Position numbers and translations under genes: made by a program. A stretch of DNA of 64,000 nt from Pedobacter sp. D749. GTDB taxonomy: Bacteria > Bacteroidota > Bacteroidia > Sphingobacteriales > Sphingobacteriaceae. The DNA lies in contig NZ_CP079218.1 in the NCBI RefSeq assembly GCF_019317285.1, positions 5,332,001 to 5,396,000 of the forward strand, given 5' to 3'. Below are positions 52,118 through 62,185 of this stretch, piece after piece (the stretch's first letter is position 1; every line of letters begins with the position of its first letter). The notes below the pieces were generated by a model that was given only the letters and a program-made list of their open reading frames with translations, ran no database searches and was not told the DNA's origin.

Positions 52118-53248
52118 ATGAAAAAATTAAAAGTAGTAACAATCTTAGGTACTCGACCTGAAATTATACGTTTAGCTGAGTGTATTAAAAAATGTGATGT
52201 ATACTTTGATCACCTTTTAATTCATACAGGTCAAAATTACGATTATGAATTAAATGAAATTTTTTTTGAAGATTTAGGCCTAAGAAAACCAGATTATTTT
52301 TTAAATGTTTCAGGGAATCATTTGGGTGAAACAATAGGTAATGTAATTTCAAAATCGTATGAAATTTTATTGAAAGAAATGCCTGATGCATTATTGGTAT
52401 TAGGAGATACTAATAGCGTTTTAAGCACAATATCTGCTAAAAGACTTAAAATCCCTATTTTTCATATGGAAGCTGGGAATAGATGTTTTGATCAAAATGT
52501 TCCTGAAGAAATTAACCGTAAAATTTCAGATCATATTAGCGATATTAACTTAACTTATACAGAGAATAGTAGACGATATTTATTAAGCGAAGGTTTTAGA
52601 AAAGATCATATCTTTCTCACGGGTTCTCCTTTGAAAGAAGTCTTGTTAAGATATAATAGTCAAATCGTCGATAGTGATGTTGTTTCTCGCTTGAATCTAA
52701 AAAATCAAGAGTATATAGTAGTAAGTGCACATCGGGAAGAAAATATCGATTTGGATAATCATTTTGAAATTTTGGCACATTCTTTAAATCAGGTTGCCGA
52801 AAAATATACAATGCCTATAATATTTTCTACACACCCACGAACTAAAAATCGCATTGAAAAAAACAGAATCAAATTTCATCCATTAATATCCAATATACCA
52901 CCTCTAGGCTTTTTCGACTACGTAAAATTACAGAAGAATGCATTTATAGTTCTTTCTGATAGCGGAACAATAAGTGAAGAATCAGCAATGATGGGGTTTC
53001 CAGCGGTTAGTATTAGAACAAGTACAGAAAGACCCGAGGCTATTGATGCTGGAACAATAGTGCTAGGAGGGATAACTGAAGATCAAATTTTAAATTCTAT
53101 AGAAATAGCTAGAGGTTTGTTTGATATAAACATTGATCTACCTAGAGAATACTTAGTGACAAATACATCAGATCGTGTAGTTAAAGCCATCCAAAGCTAT
53201 ACTTCCGTTGTTAATAGTGTAATTTGGAATAAAGAGGTTATTAAATGA
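52118..53248 (+). CDS. UDP-N-acetyl-hexosamine 2-epimerase (WecB-type; CapG/FnlC/WbvD-like)
   Basis: A 376-aa non-hydrolysing 2-epimerase. The GTRPEIIRLAE start, LLVLGDTNSVLS, HMEAGNRCFDQNVPEEINRK, VSAHREENID and LSDSGTISEESAMMGFPAVSIR are the family's successive motifs, including the catalytic Asp/Glu/His set. In the L-FucNAc and L-QuiNAc pathways this enzyme inverts C2 of the reduced intermediate. Its stop overlaps the start of the reductase (ATGA), supporting a joint pathway. Confidence 0.88.
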   Translation: MKKLKVVTILGTRPEIIRLAECIKKCDVYFDHLLIHTGQNYDYELNEIFFEDLGLRKPDYFLNVSGNHLGETIGNVISKSYEILLKEMPDALLVLGDTNSVLSTISAKRLKIPIFHMEAGNRCFDQNVPEEINRKISDHISDINLTYTENSRRYLLSEGFRKDHIFLTGSPLKEVLLRYNSQIVDSDVVSRLNLKNQEYIVVSAHREENIDLDNHFEILAHSLNQVAEKYTMPIIFSTHPRTKNRIEKNRIKFHPLISNIPPLGFFDYVKLQKNAFIVLSDSGTISEESAMMGFPAVSIRTSTERPEAIDAGTIVLGGITEDQILNSIEIARGLFDINIDLPREYLVTNTSDRVVKAIQSYTSVVNSVIWNKEVIK

Positions 53249-54108
53249 AGAGAATATTAATTATTGGTGTTAAGGGCATGGCAGGTCATATGATATATAA
53301 TTTCTTTAATGAAATTAATTCATATGATGTTTACGGTTTGGCTAGAAATATTCGCCAGAATGATAAATTGTTTAATATTGATGTTTCAGATCTAAATCTA
53401 TTATCCTCTATTTTGTTGGATCATCAATTTGACTATATTGTAAATTGTATTGGAATTTTAAATAAAGATGCAGAAGATAATCCATCTAAAGCAATTTGGT
53501 TCAATAGTTATTTTCCTCATTACCTTGAAGAAGTAACAAAAAAGAATAACACTAAGATTATACATATAAGTACAGATTGTGTTTTTTCTGGTAAAAGGGG
53601 CGCATATACTGAGAATGATGTTAAAGATGGAATGGGTTTTTATGCTCAGTCTAAGGCATTAGGGGAGTTAAATAATAATAAAGATATAACAATTCGTACC
53701 TCCATTATAGGCCCAGAACTAAACGAAAATGGGATAGGATTATTTCATTGGTTTATGTCGCAGCCCAAAGAAAGTAAATTAAACGGATTTAGAAAAGCTT
53801 ACTGGTCAGGATTAACTACTCTAGAATTAAGTAAAGTGATTGTTGAGGTTATAAATCAGGATATTACAGGTTTAATTCAAGTGGCTCCGAAAACTAAAAT
53901 AGATAAGTACAACTTAATTGCCTTATTTAATGCTATCTATAGAGATAATAAGATATCAATTGAACCAAAAGATGACTATCATATTGATAAAAGTTTAATT
54001 ACTATTAGAACAGACTTTGACTATATCGTTCCAAATTATCAAGAAATGCTGCTGCATCAGCATGAATGGATATTAAAACACTCTGATATATACTCACGCT
54101 ATTTATAA
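53245..54108 (+). CDS. RmlD-like SDR reductase (WbvR-like)
   Basis: A 287-aa RmlD-type SDR. GVKGMAGHMI binds the cofactor; STDCVFSGKRGAY and FYAQSKALGE (YxxxK) form the active site. It lacks the C-terminal cupin of CapF (the UDP-L-FucNAc reductase), so it fits WbvR, which reduces the 4-keto sugar on the way to UDP-L-QuiNAc. It overlaps the 2-epimerase gene by 4 bp. A second RmlD (42053-42910) serves dTDP-rhamnose; the two are clearly different genes. Confidence 0.8.
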   Translation: MKRILIIGVKGMAGHMIYNFFNEINSYDVYGLARNIRQNDKLFNIDVSDLNLLSSILLDHQFDYIVNCIGILNKDAEDNPSKAIWFNSYFPHYLEEVTKKNNTKIIHISTDCVFSGKRGAYTENDVKDGMGFYAQSKALGELNNNKDITIRTSIIGPELNENGIGLFHWFMSQPKESKLNGFRKAYWSGLTTLELSKVIVEVINQDITGLIQVAPKTKIDKYNLIALFNAIYRDNKISIEPKDDYHIDKSLITIRTDFDYIVPNYQEMLLHQHEWILKHSDIYSRYL

Positions 54109-54114
54109 ATAATT

Positions 54115-55008
54115 ATGATTTCTATAATTACGGCCTATTATAATCGTAGAAAACTATTTCTTCGAACTTTAAACAGTATAAATTTAAATTACGAAAAAAT
54201 TGATTTTGAGGTTATTGTAGTTGATGATGGAAGTGATGAGCATGAAAGATTAGAGGACTTACAAATAATTTTCCCTTTTCTAAAGGTTATCCGATTAGAA
54301 AAGATTGATAAATGGTACAATAATCCTTGCATACCATTTAATCTAGGTTTTAAACAAGCAAAAGGAGATAAAATAGTAATTCAAAATCCTGAGTGCTATC
54401 ATTTTGACGACATATTAGGGTATGTGGACAAACATCTTAAAAAAAATGATTACTTAAGTTTTGGGTGTTTTTCTTTAGATAAGAAAAATACAGATGATGA
54501 TACACTTTTTTTTAATCGTGATAATATTTCATCTATAATTGAAAACAATAAATATGTTGTTCAAGTGGATGGTGGTTTAGGCTGGTATAATCATTCAAAA
54601 TATCGTCCTGCTTCCTATCATTTTTGCACTGCAATAATGACTTGTGATTTGGTTGATCTTGGAGGGTTTGACCCAAGGTATGCATGGGGTCATGGTTATG
54701 ATGATGATGAACTAATTTTTAGAATTAAACAAAAGCCGTTGCATATTAAGTTTGTTGACAGTGTTAGAGTTCTTCATCAGAATCATTATGTTAACCAAAC
54801 AAACATTGATGAGCAAAAAGTTAAATATCTTAATGAAAAAGCAACACTTAATAGGAATATTTTTGAAAATGTAACGCAAAAAACAAGATTCTATAGAGCT
54901 AATTATATAAATGTCGGCAAATATTGTCAAATATATAGACCTAGTTTTATTCAGAATTTAAAAAAGAGAGTTAAACATATTCTCGGAATGAACATTGATA
55001 ATTATTAA
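54115..55008 (+). CDS. Glycosyltransferase family 2
   Basis: A 297-aa GT-A enzyme. IITAYYNRRKLF is the GT2 opening, VVDDGSDEHE carries the DD donor site, and GGFDPRYAWGHGYDDDELIFR resembles the C-terminal part of galactosyltransferase-type GT2 proteins (Glyco_transf_7C). No membrane helix. The sugar is unknown. It follows the reductase by 6 bp in the AT-rich operon and precedes wzx. Confidence 0.85.
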   Translation: MISIITAYYNRRKLFLRTLNSINLNYEKIDFEVIVVDDGSDEHERLEDLQIIFPFLKVIRLEKIDKWYNNPCIPFNLGFKQAKGDKIVIQNPECYHFDDILGYVDKHLKKNDYLSFGCFSLDKKNTDDDTLFFNRDNISSIIENNKYVVQVDGGLGWYNHSKYRPASYHFCTAIMTCDLVDLGGFDPRYAWGHGYDDDELIFRIKQKPLHIKFVDSVRVLHQNHYVNQTNIDEQKVKYLNEKATLNRNIFENVTQKTRFYRANYINVGKYCQIYRPSFIQNLKKRVKHILGMNIDNY

Positions 55009-55028
55009 CAAACATATTTTAGCACTTA

Positions 55029-56342
55029 ATGGCATCTTCAAAAAATAGAACTCTTATTAATAATATTGCATCGTTAGGTTTAGTGCAGATTGTTAATTAT
55101 ATTTTCCCCTTAATTACAATTCCTTTTGTTTCTAGAATACTAGGGCCGGATGGCTTTGGTGTAATTAATTATATAACTGCATACATTACTTATTTTATTC
55201 TGATAGTAAATTATGGTTTCGATTTTACCGCAACAAGAAAGATTGCTATAGAGCCTGATAATTTAGTTATAAGATCAAATGTTTTTTCTGAGGTAACTTG
55301 TGCTAGGGCGCTGTTATTAATAATAACAATTTTCATTTTCATAATTTGCATTGGAATAATCCCTCTTTTAAGAGAGCACCTAATGCTTTCTTGCGTTTTA
55401 TTTTTGAATGTTATTTCTGCATTTTTAACACCTCAATATGTATATCAAGGTTTGCAAAAACTTTCGGTTTTAAGTTTTTTAACAATCATAAAAGGTGTTA
55501 TTAATACAAGTTTAGTCTTACTCCTCATTTCTAAAAGAAATGATTTAATATTATATGTTAGTATAAGTGTGTTTAGTAATTTTCTAATTAGCTTAACTTC
55601 TGTTTTATATGTTTTTTTTATTCTCAAGATTAAATTCACTTTTATTTCCATAAAACATTCTTTGAAGGTTCTAAAAGAGGTTCGATTAGTATTCTTTTCT
55701 TCGATTATATTCTCACTATATACCACTACTAATATCGTTATATTAGGTTTTTTTGAAGAAACAAAAGCAATTGGCTTTTACACAACAGCCGTAAGTTTTA
55801 TTGTTATTGTTCAAGGGGTTGTTAATATTCCACTTTCATCTTCACTTTACCCATACATCGGAAAATCATTTTCTGAAAGTAAAGAAAATGGATTAATTAA
55901 GTTGAGAAAAATTATACCGCTTGTATTTTATTTTACTGCCTCAGTTTGTCTCGGAATTTTAATATTAGCACCCTTTGTAATTTCACTCATATATGGTAAA
56001 AAATTTGATGGTTCAATAATAAGTGTGCAAATACTAAGCTTTTTGCCATTAATTTCAGCAATGAGTAGTATAATGGGGATACAAACAATGCTTAATTTAA
56101 GCATGGATCAATTATTTTTACGAACCACTACGTTTGCAGCCTGCTTTAGTTTAGTGTTGAATATAATAATGGCTTATTTCTTCAGTTATATAGGAACCAG
56201 CATAAGCTATTTATCCACTGAGGTAATTATTTGTATTTCATTTTATTTTATTCTAAGGAGTAAGGGATTAATATTGTTTGAATGGGAATATTTTAAACCA
56301 AAAAATGTTATTATGCAATTAAAGAGTTTAAAGTCTATATAA
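55029..56342 (+). CDS. Oligosaccharide flippase (Wzx)
   Basis: A 437-aa integral membrane protein with about 12-14 transmembrane segments. NIASLGLVQIVNYIFPLITI at the N-terminus, then RILGPDGFGVINY are typical for Wzx of O-antigen and capsule clusters. It transfers the lipid-linked repeat unit to the periplasmic face. Strongly AT-rich, like its neighbours. A Wzy-like protein in the same run makes a Wzx/Wzy pathway. Confidence 0.9.
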   Translation: MASSKNRTLINNIASLGLVQIVNYIFPLITIPFVSRILGPDGFGVINYITAYITYFILIVNYGFDFTATRKIAIEPDNLVIRSNVFSEVTCARALLLIITIFIFIICIGIIPLLREHLMLSCVLFLNVISAFLTPQYVYQGLQKLSVLSFLTIIKGVINTSLVLLLISKRNDLILYVSISVFSNFLISLTSVLYVFFILKIKFTFISIKHSLKVLKEVRLVFFSSIIFSLYTTTNIVILGFFEETKAIGFYTTAVSFIVIVQGVVNIPLSSSLYPYIGKSFSESKENGLIKLRKIIPLVFYFTASVCLGILILAPFVISLIYGKKFDGSIISVQILSFLPLISAMSSIMGIQTMLNLSMDQLFLRTTTFAACFSLVLNIIMAYFFSYIGTSISYLSTEVIICISFYFILRSKGLILFEWEYFKPKNVIMQLKSLKSI

Positions 56343-56379
56343 TATTACAGTTTACAAGCTAATGAATACTTCTACTTAA

Positions 56380-57456
56380 ATGAATAATTTTTATTATATA
56401 ACATATTTATCAGATTCTATTAATGAAGGCGGTATGGCCCGAAATTTAGCTTTTTCTGATAAAATGAATTTATTAGGATGTCGCAGATTGAACATGTATT
56501 TTTATAAGGACAATATCTTTAGAAGAACTTGGGCTGGACTTCGTTTGTTAATTTTACTTTCATGCCATAATGACAAAATAATTTTAGCACATCAATCAGC
56601 AATTTCTTTACTTTTTCCAATGCTAACCAAAAAGGTTAGCCAAATTGTGTTTAAAACAATACTTACCTTTATTGCGAAAAATAATCGTTTAATCATAGAA
56701 GTAAATGATCTTCCTTATGAACAAGCGATAGACTTAGACTTACCAATACATAGCTCTATGTTAGAGCATGAAAATTTATTTTATAGTATACCAAATTGCC
56801 ACTACATATTCGCATCAAACGAAATGTCTAAATATGTTTGCGAAAAGTATAAGATTGATAAACATTTTGCTGAAGTAATTATAAACGGTGGCCCTGATGC
56901 TCTTTCGGTGCCTTTTAAATTGCCTAATAAGTCTTGGATTGCAGATGAAAACATTAAATATATCTATGCTGGTAGTTTAAATAAAGGAAGACAAATCGAT
57001 CAGTTGATAGATGTTTTTAGAGTAAATGCAAGTAATTTATTAATATTGATAGGAATTTGGGGGGAATGGTTAAAGGAAATCGATTTGCCTGCTAATGTAA
57101 TTTATCTTGGAGATTTTGAGGAAGAGAAAGCACATTATATTGTTTCTAAATGCGACATTGGATTAATTCCTTACGATGAAACAAAGTTTTATTATAATTT
57201 ATGCTATCCTACAAAAGCTTCATTTTATATAACTGCTGGAATCCCATTTTTATCAACTCCGTTATTAGAATTACAAAATGTTTTTGCAAATAAGCATATT
57301 TCATACTTTCAACCATTTCAAAATTGGGGAAAATTTATAGCAGGGTTAAAAAAAACTGATTTAATAGATAGAAAAGGCGATATTAAAATTGAAAAACATA
57401 AGTTTAGTTGGAAGTATCAAATTGACCAATATTTTGATGAGATGATTAATGAATAA
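56380..57456 (+). CDS. GT-B glycosyltransferase (Gtf3/GT4-like)
   Basis: A 358-aa two-domain glycosyltransferase. The C-terminal half has IKYIYAGSLNKGRQIDQLID, then CDIGLIPYDE and KASFYITAGIPFLSTPL, the sequence of donor-binding elements found in the Gtf3-like beta-glucosyl- or galactofuranosyltransferase branch of GT4. No exact substrate can be assigned. It follows wzx by 37 bp. Confidence 0.75.
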   Translation: MNNFYYITYLSDSINEGGMARNLAFSDKMNLLGCRRLNMYFYKDNIFRRTWAGLRLLILLSCHNDKIILAHQSAISLLFPMLTKKVSQIVFKTILTFIAKNNRLIIEVNDLPYEQAIDLDLPIHSSMLEHENLFYSIPNCHYIFASNEMSKYVCEKYKIDKHFAEVIINGGPDALSVPFKLPNKSWIADENIKYIYAGSLNKGRQIDQLIDVFRVNASNLLILIGIWGEWLKEIDLPANVIYLGDFEEEKAHYIVSKCDIGLIPYDETKFYYNLCYPTKASFYITAGIPFLSTPLLELQNVFANKHISYFQPFQNWGKFIAGLKKTDLIDRKGDIKIEKHKFSWKYQIDQYFDEMINE

Positions 57457-57523
57457 AGCTATTTCTTTTGCATTAAGTAAAAAAAAATAAATGAAAATCT
57501 AAACATTTTGAATCATATAACTT

Positions 57524-58411
57524 ATGTCTGAAAAGCGAAACAAACTAAGTGTAGCCTTATGTACTTATAACGGGGAGTTATACTTGAAAAGGCAATTAGA
57601 CTCAATACTAAATCAAACATACCCAATTGATGAAATCATCATTGTAGATGACTGTTCTTCAGATTCTACAAGATCCATTTTAAATGATTATAAAGAAAAG
57701 TTCAGTTCAATAAAACTCTTTTTTAACGAAGAGAATTTAGGGCCAAACGGAGCATTTAAATATGCTATTTCACTAGCAAGTAATGAGTTTATTGCCCTAA
57801 GTGATCAGGACGATATTTGGTTTGAAAATAAAGTCGAATTGCAGATGACTGGCATACTCAAGAATGGTCATCATTTAGAAAAGAAACCAATACTCTCATT
57901 TCATGATTTATGCCTTATAGATGAAAATGATAGAATAACAGATAATTCTTTTTGGAAAGTACATAAATTTATGCCAGAAAGTTTCACTTTTAAAAAGCTT
58001 TTAATTTCAAATATTGTAACAGGATGCACGTGCGTTATTAATAAAAGCATGCGGGATGAACTCGTTAAATGCGACATGCAAAACATCATTATGCACGATT
58101 ATTTGATTGCTCTAATCGGCTATGGTTTCGGCACAGTTATCTATATTAGTGAGCCACTAATGTATTATCGTAGTCACTCAAGCAGCGTAACAGAAAAAGA
58201 AAAAATTACTTTTAAAAATAGGATTGATAGTTTCATTTCTAGAGTTAATAACGGTAAATATTTAATGCCCCATATTCTACAAATTAAGCAATTTAAAGAT
58301 TTGTATGAATCCGAACTGAACTTAGACAAACTAAATATGATAAATTATTTTCTTAAGTTTGAAAAAAAAAATGTCTTTAATAGGATGATTTACAGGTGGT
58401 TGATTAATTAA
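57524..58411 (+). CDS. Glycosyltransferase family 2 (rhamnosyltransferase-like)
   Basis: A 295-aa GT2 enzyme. LSVALCTYNGELYLKRQLDS at the N-terminus, IIVDDCSSDSTRS for the donor, and ALSDQDDIWFENKVELQ for the DxD-metal site are very like the RfbF-type rhamnosyltransferases. As rmlBCDA provides dTDP-L-rhamnose, rhamnose transfer is reasonable but not proved. It starts about 70 bp after the GT-B gene and 8 bp before the CgeB-like gene. Confidence 0.85.
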   Translation: MSEKRNKLSVALCTYNGELYLKRQLDSILNQTYPIDEIIIVDDCSSDSTRSILNDYKEKFSSIKLFFNEENLGPNGAFKYAISLASNEFIALSDQDDIWFENKVELQMTGILKNGHHLEKKPILSFHDLCLIDENDRITDNSFWKVHKFMPESFTFKKLLISNIVTGCTCVINKSMRDELVKCDMQNIIMHDYLIALIGYGFGTVIYISEPLMYYRSHSSSVTEKEKITFKNRIDSFISRVNNGKYLMPHILQIKQFKDLYESELNLDKLNMINYFLKFEKKNVFNRMIYRWLIN

Positions 58412-58418
58412 TAGGTTC

Positions 58419-59387
58419 ATGCATATTAAAGAAAAAAATATATTATTTATATGTCCAAAGTTTCATAATTATGAAGACATGATAAAAGATCAATTGATGG
58501 AATTTGGAGCAGCAGTTGATTTTTATGCAGAGCGATCTTATGGCATAGATTTTAACATCATCAATAATTTTTTTAAAGGTTATTTAATGAGTTATCAAAA
58601 GAAGCATTATGAACACATTTTAAAAAAAATACAATATAAACACTACGATTATTTATTTGTAATTAGGGGTTTCATGCTACCCGAATCTTTCTTACATGAA
58701 TTTAAAAGACTTAATCCTGATAGTAAAACTATTATGTATCAATGGGATTCTCAGAGAACGAATTCATTTTGTCATTTAAATAAGTTGTTTGATATAGTTA
58801 AGACTTTCGATTTTAAGGATAGCGAAGATTTGAATATTCCTTATTTGCCTTTATTTTACACAAAAGACGTTCAAGCTTACCAATCATTAGACAAGGTTTA
58901 TGATTATGATTTTTTCTTCATGGGCTTTTTTTTTAAAGAAAGATACGAAGCAATATTAAGATTTAAAGATTACTGCAATGCGAATGGTTATAAATTAATG
59001 CCCTTTCTATATATGCCCATCTCAACGCGGTTAAAATATTTTTTAAAAGGAAAGAAGCTCGATCGCTCAATAGTTTCTTTTAAGCATATGAATCGAATAG
59101 ATTATTTAAATATTTTATCAAAAAGTAGAGTTATGGTAGATGTTAGCAATTCAAGACAAACGGGCTTAGCCATGCGGGTAATTGAATCCTTGGCATGCAA
59201 TACTAAAATAGCTACAAATAATACTTTCTTTGAAAGAGATGAAAACATCAAGCAATCTGGAATGGTATTCTTGTTTAATCTGCAGAATATTACAATAGAT
59301 AGAAAGTTTCTTAACAAAGGTTTCGAGAGTAGCAATAAATTAGTTCTCTCGTTAGAGGAATGGACAAAAAAACTATTTTCAGTTTAA
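58419..59387 (+). CDS. CgeB-like glycosyltransferase family protein
   Basis: A 322-aa GT-B-like protein. It opens KNILFICPKFHNYEDMIKDQ, has YLFVIRGFMLPESFLHEFKR and MYQWDSQRTNSF in the first half, and near the C-terminus SRVMVDVSNSRQTGLAMRVI followed by ESLACNTKIATNN, a donor-binding block like CgeB/CpsH-type capsular proteins. It is homologous to the truncated gene at 63321. Its stop overlaps the likely wzy start (TAATG). Confidence 0.75.
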   Translation: MHIKEKNILFICPKFHNYEDMIKDQLMEFGAAVDFYAERSYGIDFNIINNFFKGYLMSYQKKHYEHILKKIQYKHYDYLFVIRGFMLPESFLHEFKRLNPDSKTIMYQWDSQRTNSFCHLNKLFDIVKTFDFKDSEDLNIPYLPLFYTKDVQAYQSLDKVYDYDFFFMGFFFKERYEAILRFKDYCNANGYKLMPFLYMPISTRLKYFLKGKKLDRSIVSFKHMNRIDYLNILSKSRVMVDVSNSRQTGLAMRVIESLACNTKIATNNTFFERDENIKQSGMVFLFNLQNITIDRKFLNKGFESSNKLVLSLEEWTKKLFSV

Positions 59388-60574
59388 TGAAACACAAAAT
59401 ATTATATCTTCCTTGTTTTGTCTACGCAATTTCTTTTGGCGCTATTTTGGCTTTGTATCAAATCGGTTGGTCAGACCTTTATCCTGAAATAAATGGTTTC
59501 CTATTATTTTTTCTCCTATCAACAATAGGAATATCATTTGGCTTAGCATTATTTCAAAATAGACAAATAAAAATTGTTAAAAGTGATGTTAATCTTTCCT
59601 CAAACTTTCTAAAGCGAGCAATGTATTTTTTAGGAATTGGCTATATTCTCGAATTTTTATATGAATCCAGTATACCTCTTGTGAGTACTTTATTAAGTGG
59701 ATCTTATTCATATGGTGATTTTAATGGTATTCCGACTTTCCACGTTATTTTAGGGACTTTTAATATATTTTTTTCAATTTTAATGTTTAATCATTATTTA
59801 ACGAACAAAACTAAGACGACACTTTTCCAGTTTGTAATGACCTTAATACCGTATGTTCTTGTGTTAAATCGGGGTGCATTTATGATTGTTTTTTCAGCGA
59901 TGATTTTTCTTTTTTTAATGAAACTAAAGTCAATTAGCTTAGTGAAGATAGTCAAGCCTTTTTTGGTGCTAGGAATCGTTTTATACTTTTTTGGAGTTAT
60001 TGGCAATGTTAGGCAAGAGCAAACGAAAGAAGATAAGGAATATCTATTGAAAGTGGCAGGAGCAACCGATAGATTCCTTACAAGTGGTGTTCCTGGGGAA
60101 TTTTACTGGAGCTATATTTATTTGATTTCTCCAATGGGGAATCTTCAAAACTTAATAAATCTGAAGGATAGTAGTTTTAATATTGATAATATTGGGATAT
60201 TCTCAACGACACAATTATTTCCGGATTTTATAAGTAAAAGATTGGTTGGATTGTTGGGGTATACGGATAGATTGGAAAATGGTGGTGGTTCGGAATATTT
60301 AGTTACAGCTTTACTAAATGCAACAACGGTTTATTACGCAGGTTATTATTTATTGGGCTCTTCTGGCTTGATTTTTATGTTTTTTGCGATGATGATTAGT
60401 GCATTAATTTATCCATTATTGATAAAACGAGATAGTCAATATTACCTAACAGCAATAGCTTCATTGAATTCTATAATCTTATTAAGTACTTTTAATAATA
60501 TGTGGTATGCTACAGGTACAATTTTATTATGGCCAATTATTTTTAGTTTGATAGGAAGATTAAAGTTAAGATAG
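59387..60574 (+). CDS. O-antigen/capsule polymerase (Wzy-like)
   Basis: A 395-aa membrane protein with about 10-11 transmembrane segments and a large periplasmic loop (residues ~200-310 with VRQEQTKEDKEYLLKV and TDRFLTSGVPGEFYWSY). This topology and size fit oligosaccharide repeat-unit polymerases, whose sequences vary widely. The ATG at 59387, overlapping the previous stop, was preferred to one 9 codons upstream because the shorter form starts at the first membrane helix. It would join repeat units in the periplasm. Confidence 0.75.
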   Translation: MKHKILYLPCFVYAISFGAILALYQIGWSDLYPEINGFLLFFLLSTIGISFGLALFQNRQIKIVKSDVNLSSNFLKRAMYFLGIGYILEFLYESSIPLVSTLLSGSYSYGDFNGIPTFHVILGTFNIFFSILMFNHYLTNKTKTTLFQFVMTLIPYVLVLNRGAFMIVFSAMIFLFLMKLKSISLVKIVKPFLVLGIVLYFFGVIGNVRQEQTKEDKEYLLKVAGATDRFLTSGVPGEFYWSYIYLISPMGNLQNLINLKDSSFNIDNIGIFSTTQLFPDFISKRLVGLLGYTDRLENGGGSEYLVTALLNATTVYYAGYYLLGSSGLIFMFFAMMISALIYPLLIKRDSQYYLTAIASLNSIILLSTFNNMWYATGTILLWPIIFSLIGRLKLR

Positions 60575-60578
60575 TGGT

Positions 60579-61595
60579 ATGTTAAAGAATAACTGTTTGA
60601 TTAGTATTGTCGTGCCATTTTATAATGTAGATTTATATTTTGACTTTTTTTTGGAGAGCTTACTGCCTTTAGACGATAATTTTGAAATTATTCTTGTTGA
60701 TGATGGTTCTAAAGATAATTCAATTAATATTGCTCAAAAATTTTCCAACTTGTATAATAATGTAAAAATTTTAAGCAAAGAAAATGGAGGGTTAAGTTCT
60801 GCAAGAAATTATGGGTTAAAATATGCTTCTGGAGAACATGTAATATTTCTTGATAGTGATGATTATATTGAGGATAAAAATGTTCTTTTTAAAATGTATG
60901 AAAAGGCAAAAAGCACGCATGCTGATATTGTCTTGGCTACATATTATGAGTTTTCTGATTTAAAAGTTAAGAAATTCAGGTATGATCGGACTAATTTTAT
61001 CCATGACCTTATTTTTTTAGATGATAGACTTAATAAATTGATGGATAATGATGTATCATTTGCAGTTTGGAATAAAATGTTTAAAGTCGATTTTTTGATA
61101 AAAAATAAACTGTTATTTAAAGAGGGTATCTGGTTCGAAGATTTAGAATTTATTTATAGAGCATTTTTTTATGCTAACAAAATTTCTAAAGTTGATGATG
61201 TATTATTGGGCTATAGGCAAAGGTTAGGTTCAATAATGAAAACAATAACGCCTAAAATTTTAGATAAAATATTTGTTTTGAATGATTTGTTGATATTTTT
61301 GGAAAAGCAAAATCTGTTAAATAGATTTTATGAGAAGTTCAAAATACTTTATATAAGGATGGCATTTTCTGTAATTTATGCTGTAGTAATGAATGAAGGG
61401 AAAAATGATGAGAAGCGGACTATCATTAATACAATTTTTAACTCTTCATTTTTTTTAACTATTTTTTCAGAAGAACTGTTGTTTAAGGGGAATTTAACAA
61501 TAGCCGAGAAAATTTTCTATCATTTAATTAAGTATAAAATAATTAATCGTTATAATATTGTTTATTTGGGCTTCTTGCAAACTAAAAAAAATTGA
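60579..61595 (+). CDS. Glycosyltransferase family 2
   Basis: A 338-aa GT2 enzyme. ISIVVPFYNVDLYFDFFLES, ILVDDGSKDNSINIAQKF, SKENGGLSSARNYGLKYASG and VIFLDSDDYIE form the full set of donor and metal motifs; WFEDLEFIYRAFF is the catalytic-base ED region. The sugar is unknown. It starts 4 bp after wzy and overlaps the acetyltransferase start by 1 bp, so it is part of the same transcription unit. Confidence 0.9.
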   Translation: MLKNNCLISIVVPFYNVDLYFDFFLESLLPLDDNFEIILVDDGSKDNSINIAQKFSNLYNNVKILSKENGGLSSARNYGLKYASGEHVIFLDSDDYIEDKNVLFKMYEKAKSTHADIVLATYYEFSDLKVKKFRYDRTNFIHDLIFLDDRLNKLMDNDVSFAVWNKMFKVDFLIKNKLLFKEGIWFEDLEFIYRAFFYANKISKVDDVLLGYRQRLGSIMKTITPKILDKIFVLNDLLIFLEKQNLLNRFYEKFKILYIRMAFSVIYAVVMNEGKNDEKRTIINTIFNSSFFLTIFSEELLFKGNLTIAEKIFYHLIKYKIINRYNIVYLGFLQTKKN

Positions 61596-62182
61596 TGAGT
61601 AGGTATAGCATACTAGGGAAATTAAAACTTTCAATATTTGTCATAAGGACAAAGTTTGTGTTTAAAAACGCAAGACTAATAAGATTTCCTTTTGATATAA
61701 GAGGCAGGGAATTTGTACAGGTTGCTAAAGGATTTACAACGGGTTTTGGATGTAGAATAGAAGCTTGTCCCAAATCTCCAAATATAGCTCTTTCAATTGG
61801 AGAAAATTTCCAAATGAACGACTATGTCCATATTACAGCAATGGAAAGTGTTGTAATTGGCAATAATGTACTCTTAGCTAGTAAGGTTTATATTTCAGAT
61901 TGTTCTCATGGGAGTTATTCAGGAGATGAATCGGATAGTAACCCTAATTCCATTCCAAAGGATAGGGAAATGTTTTCAAAGCCAATAACAATAGAAGATA
62001 ACGTTTGGATAGGGGAATTTGTTTCTATACTTCCTGGCGTTTCAATTGGTAAAGGAACAATTGTGGGAGCAAATTCTGTCGTATCAAGAAGTTTACCCGC
62101 TAATGTAATTGCGGTGGGAACACCCGCCAAGGCGATTAAAAAATTTAATTTTGACACCAATCATTGGGAAAGAATAATATAA
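61595..62182 (+). CDS. Left-handed beta-helix acyltransferase (WcaF/Maa-like)
   Basis: A 195-aa hexapeptide-repeat acyltransferase. IGENFQMNDYVHITAMESVV, IGNNVLLASKVYISDCSHG and VWIGEFVSILPGVSIGKGTI show the isoleucine-patch rungs, with the catalytic His in DCSHG; VGTPAKAIKKF is the usual C-terminal signature. It would O-acetylate the repeat unit. The ATG at 61595, overlapping the preceding stop (TGATG), was chosen over a TTG one codon earlier. Confidence 0.85.
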   Translation: MSRYSILGKLKLSIFVIRTKFVFKNARLIRFPFDIRGREFVQVAKGFTTGFGCRIEACPKSPNIALSIGENFQMNDYVHITAMESVVIGNNVLLASKVYISDCSHGSYSGDESDSNPNSIPKDREMFSKPITIEDNVWIGEFVSILPGVSIGKGTIVGANSVVSRSLPANVIAVGTPAKAIKKFNFDTNHWERII

Positions 62183-62185
62183 AAT

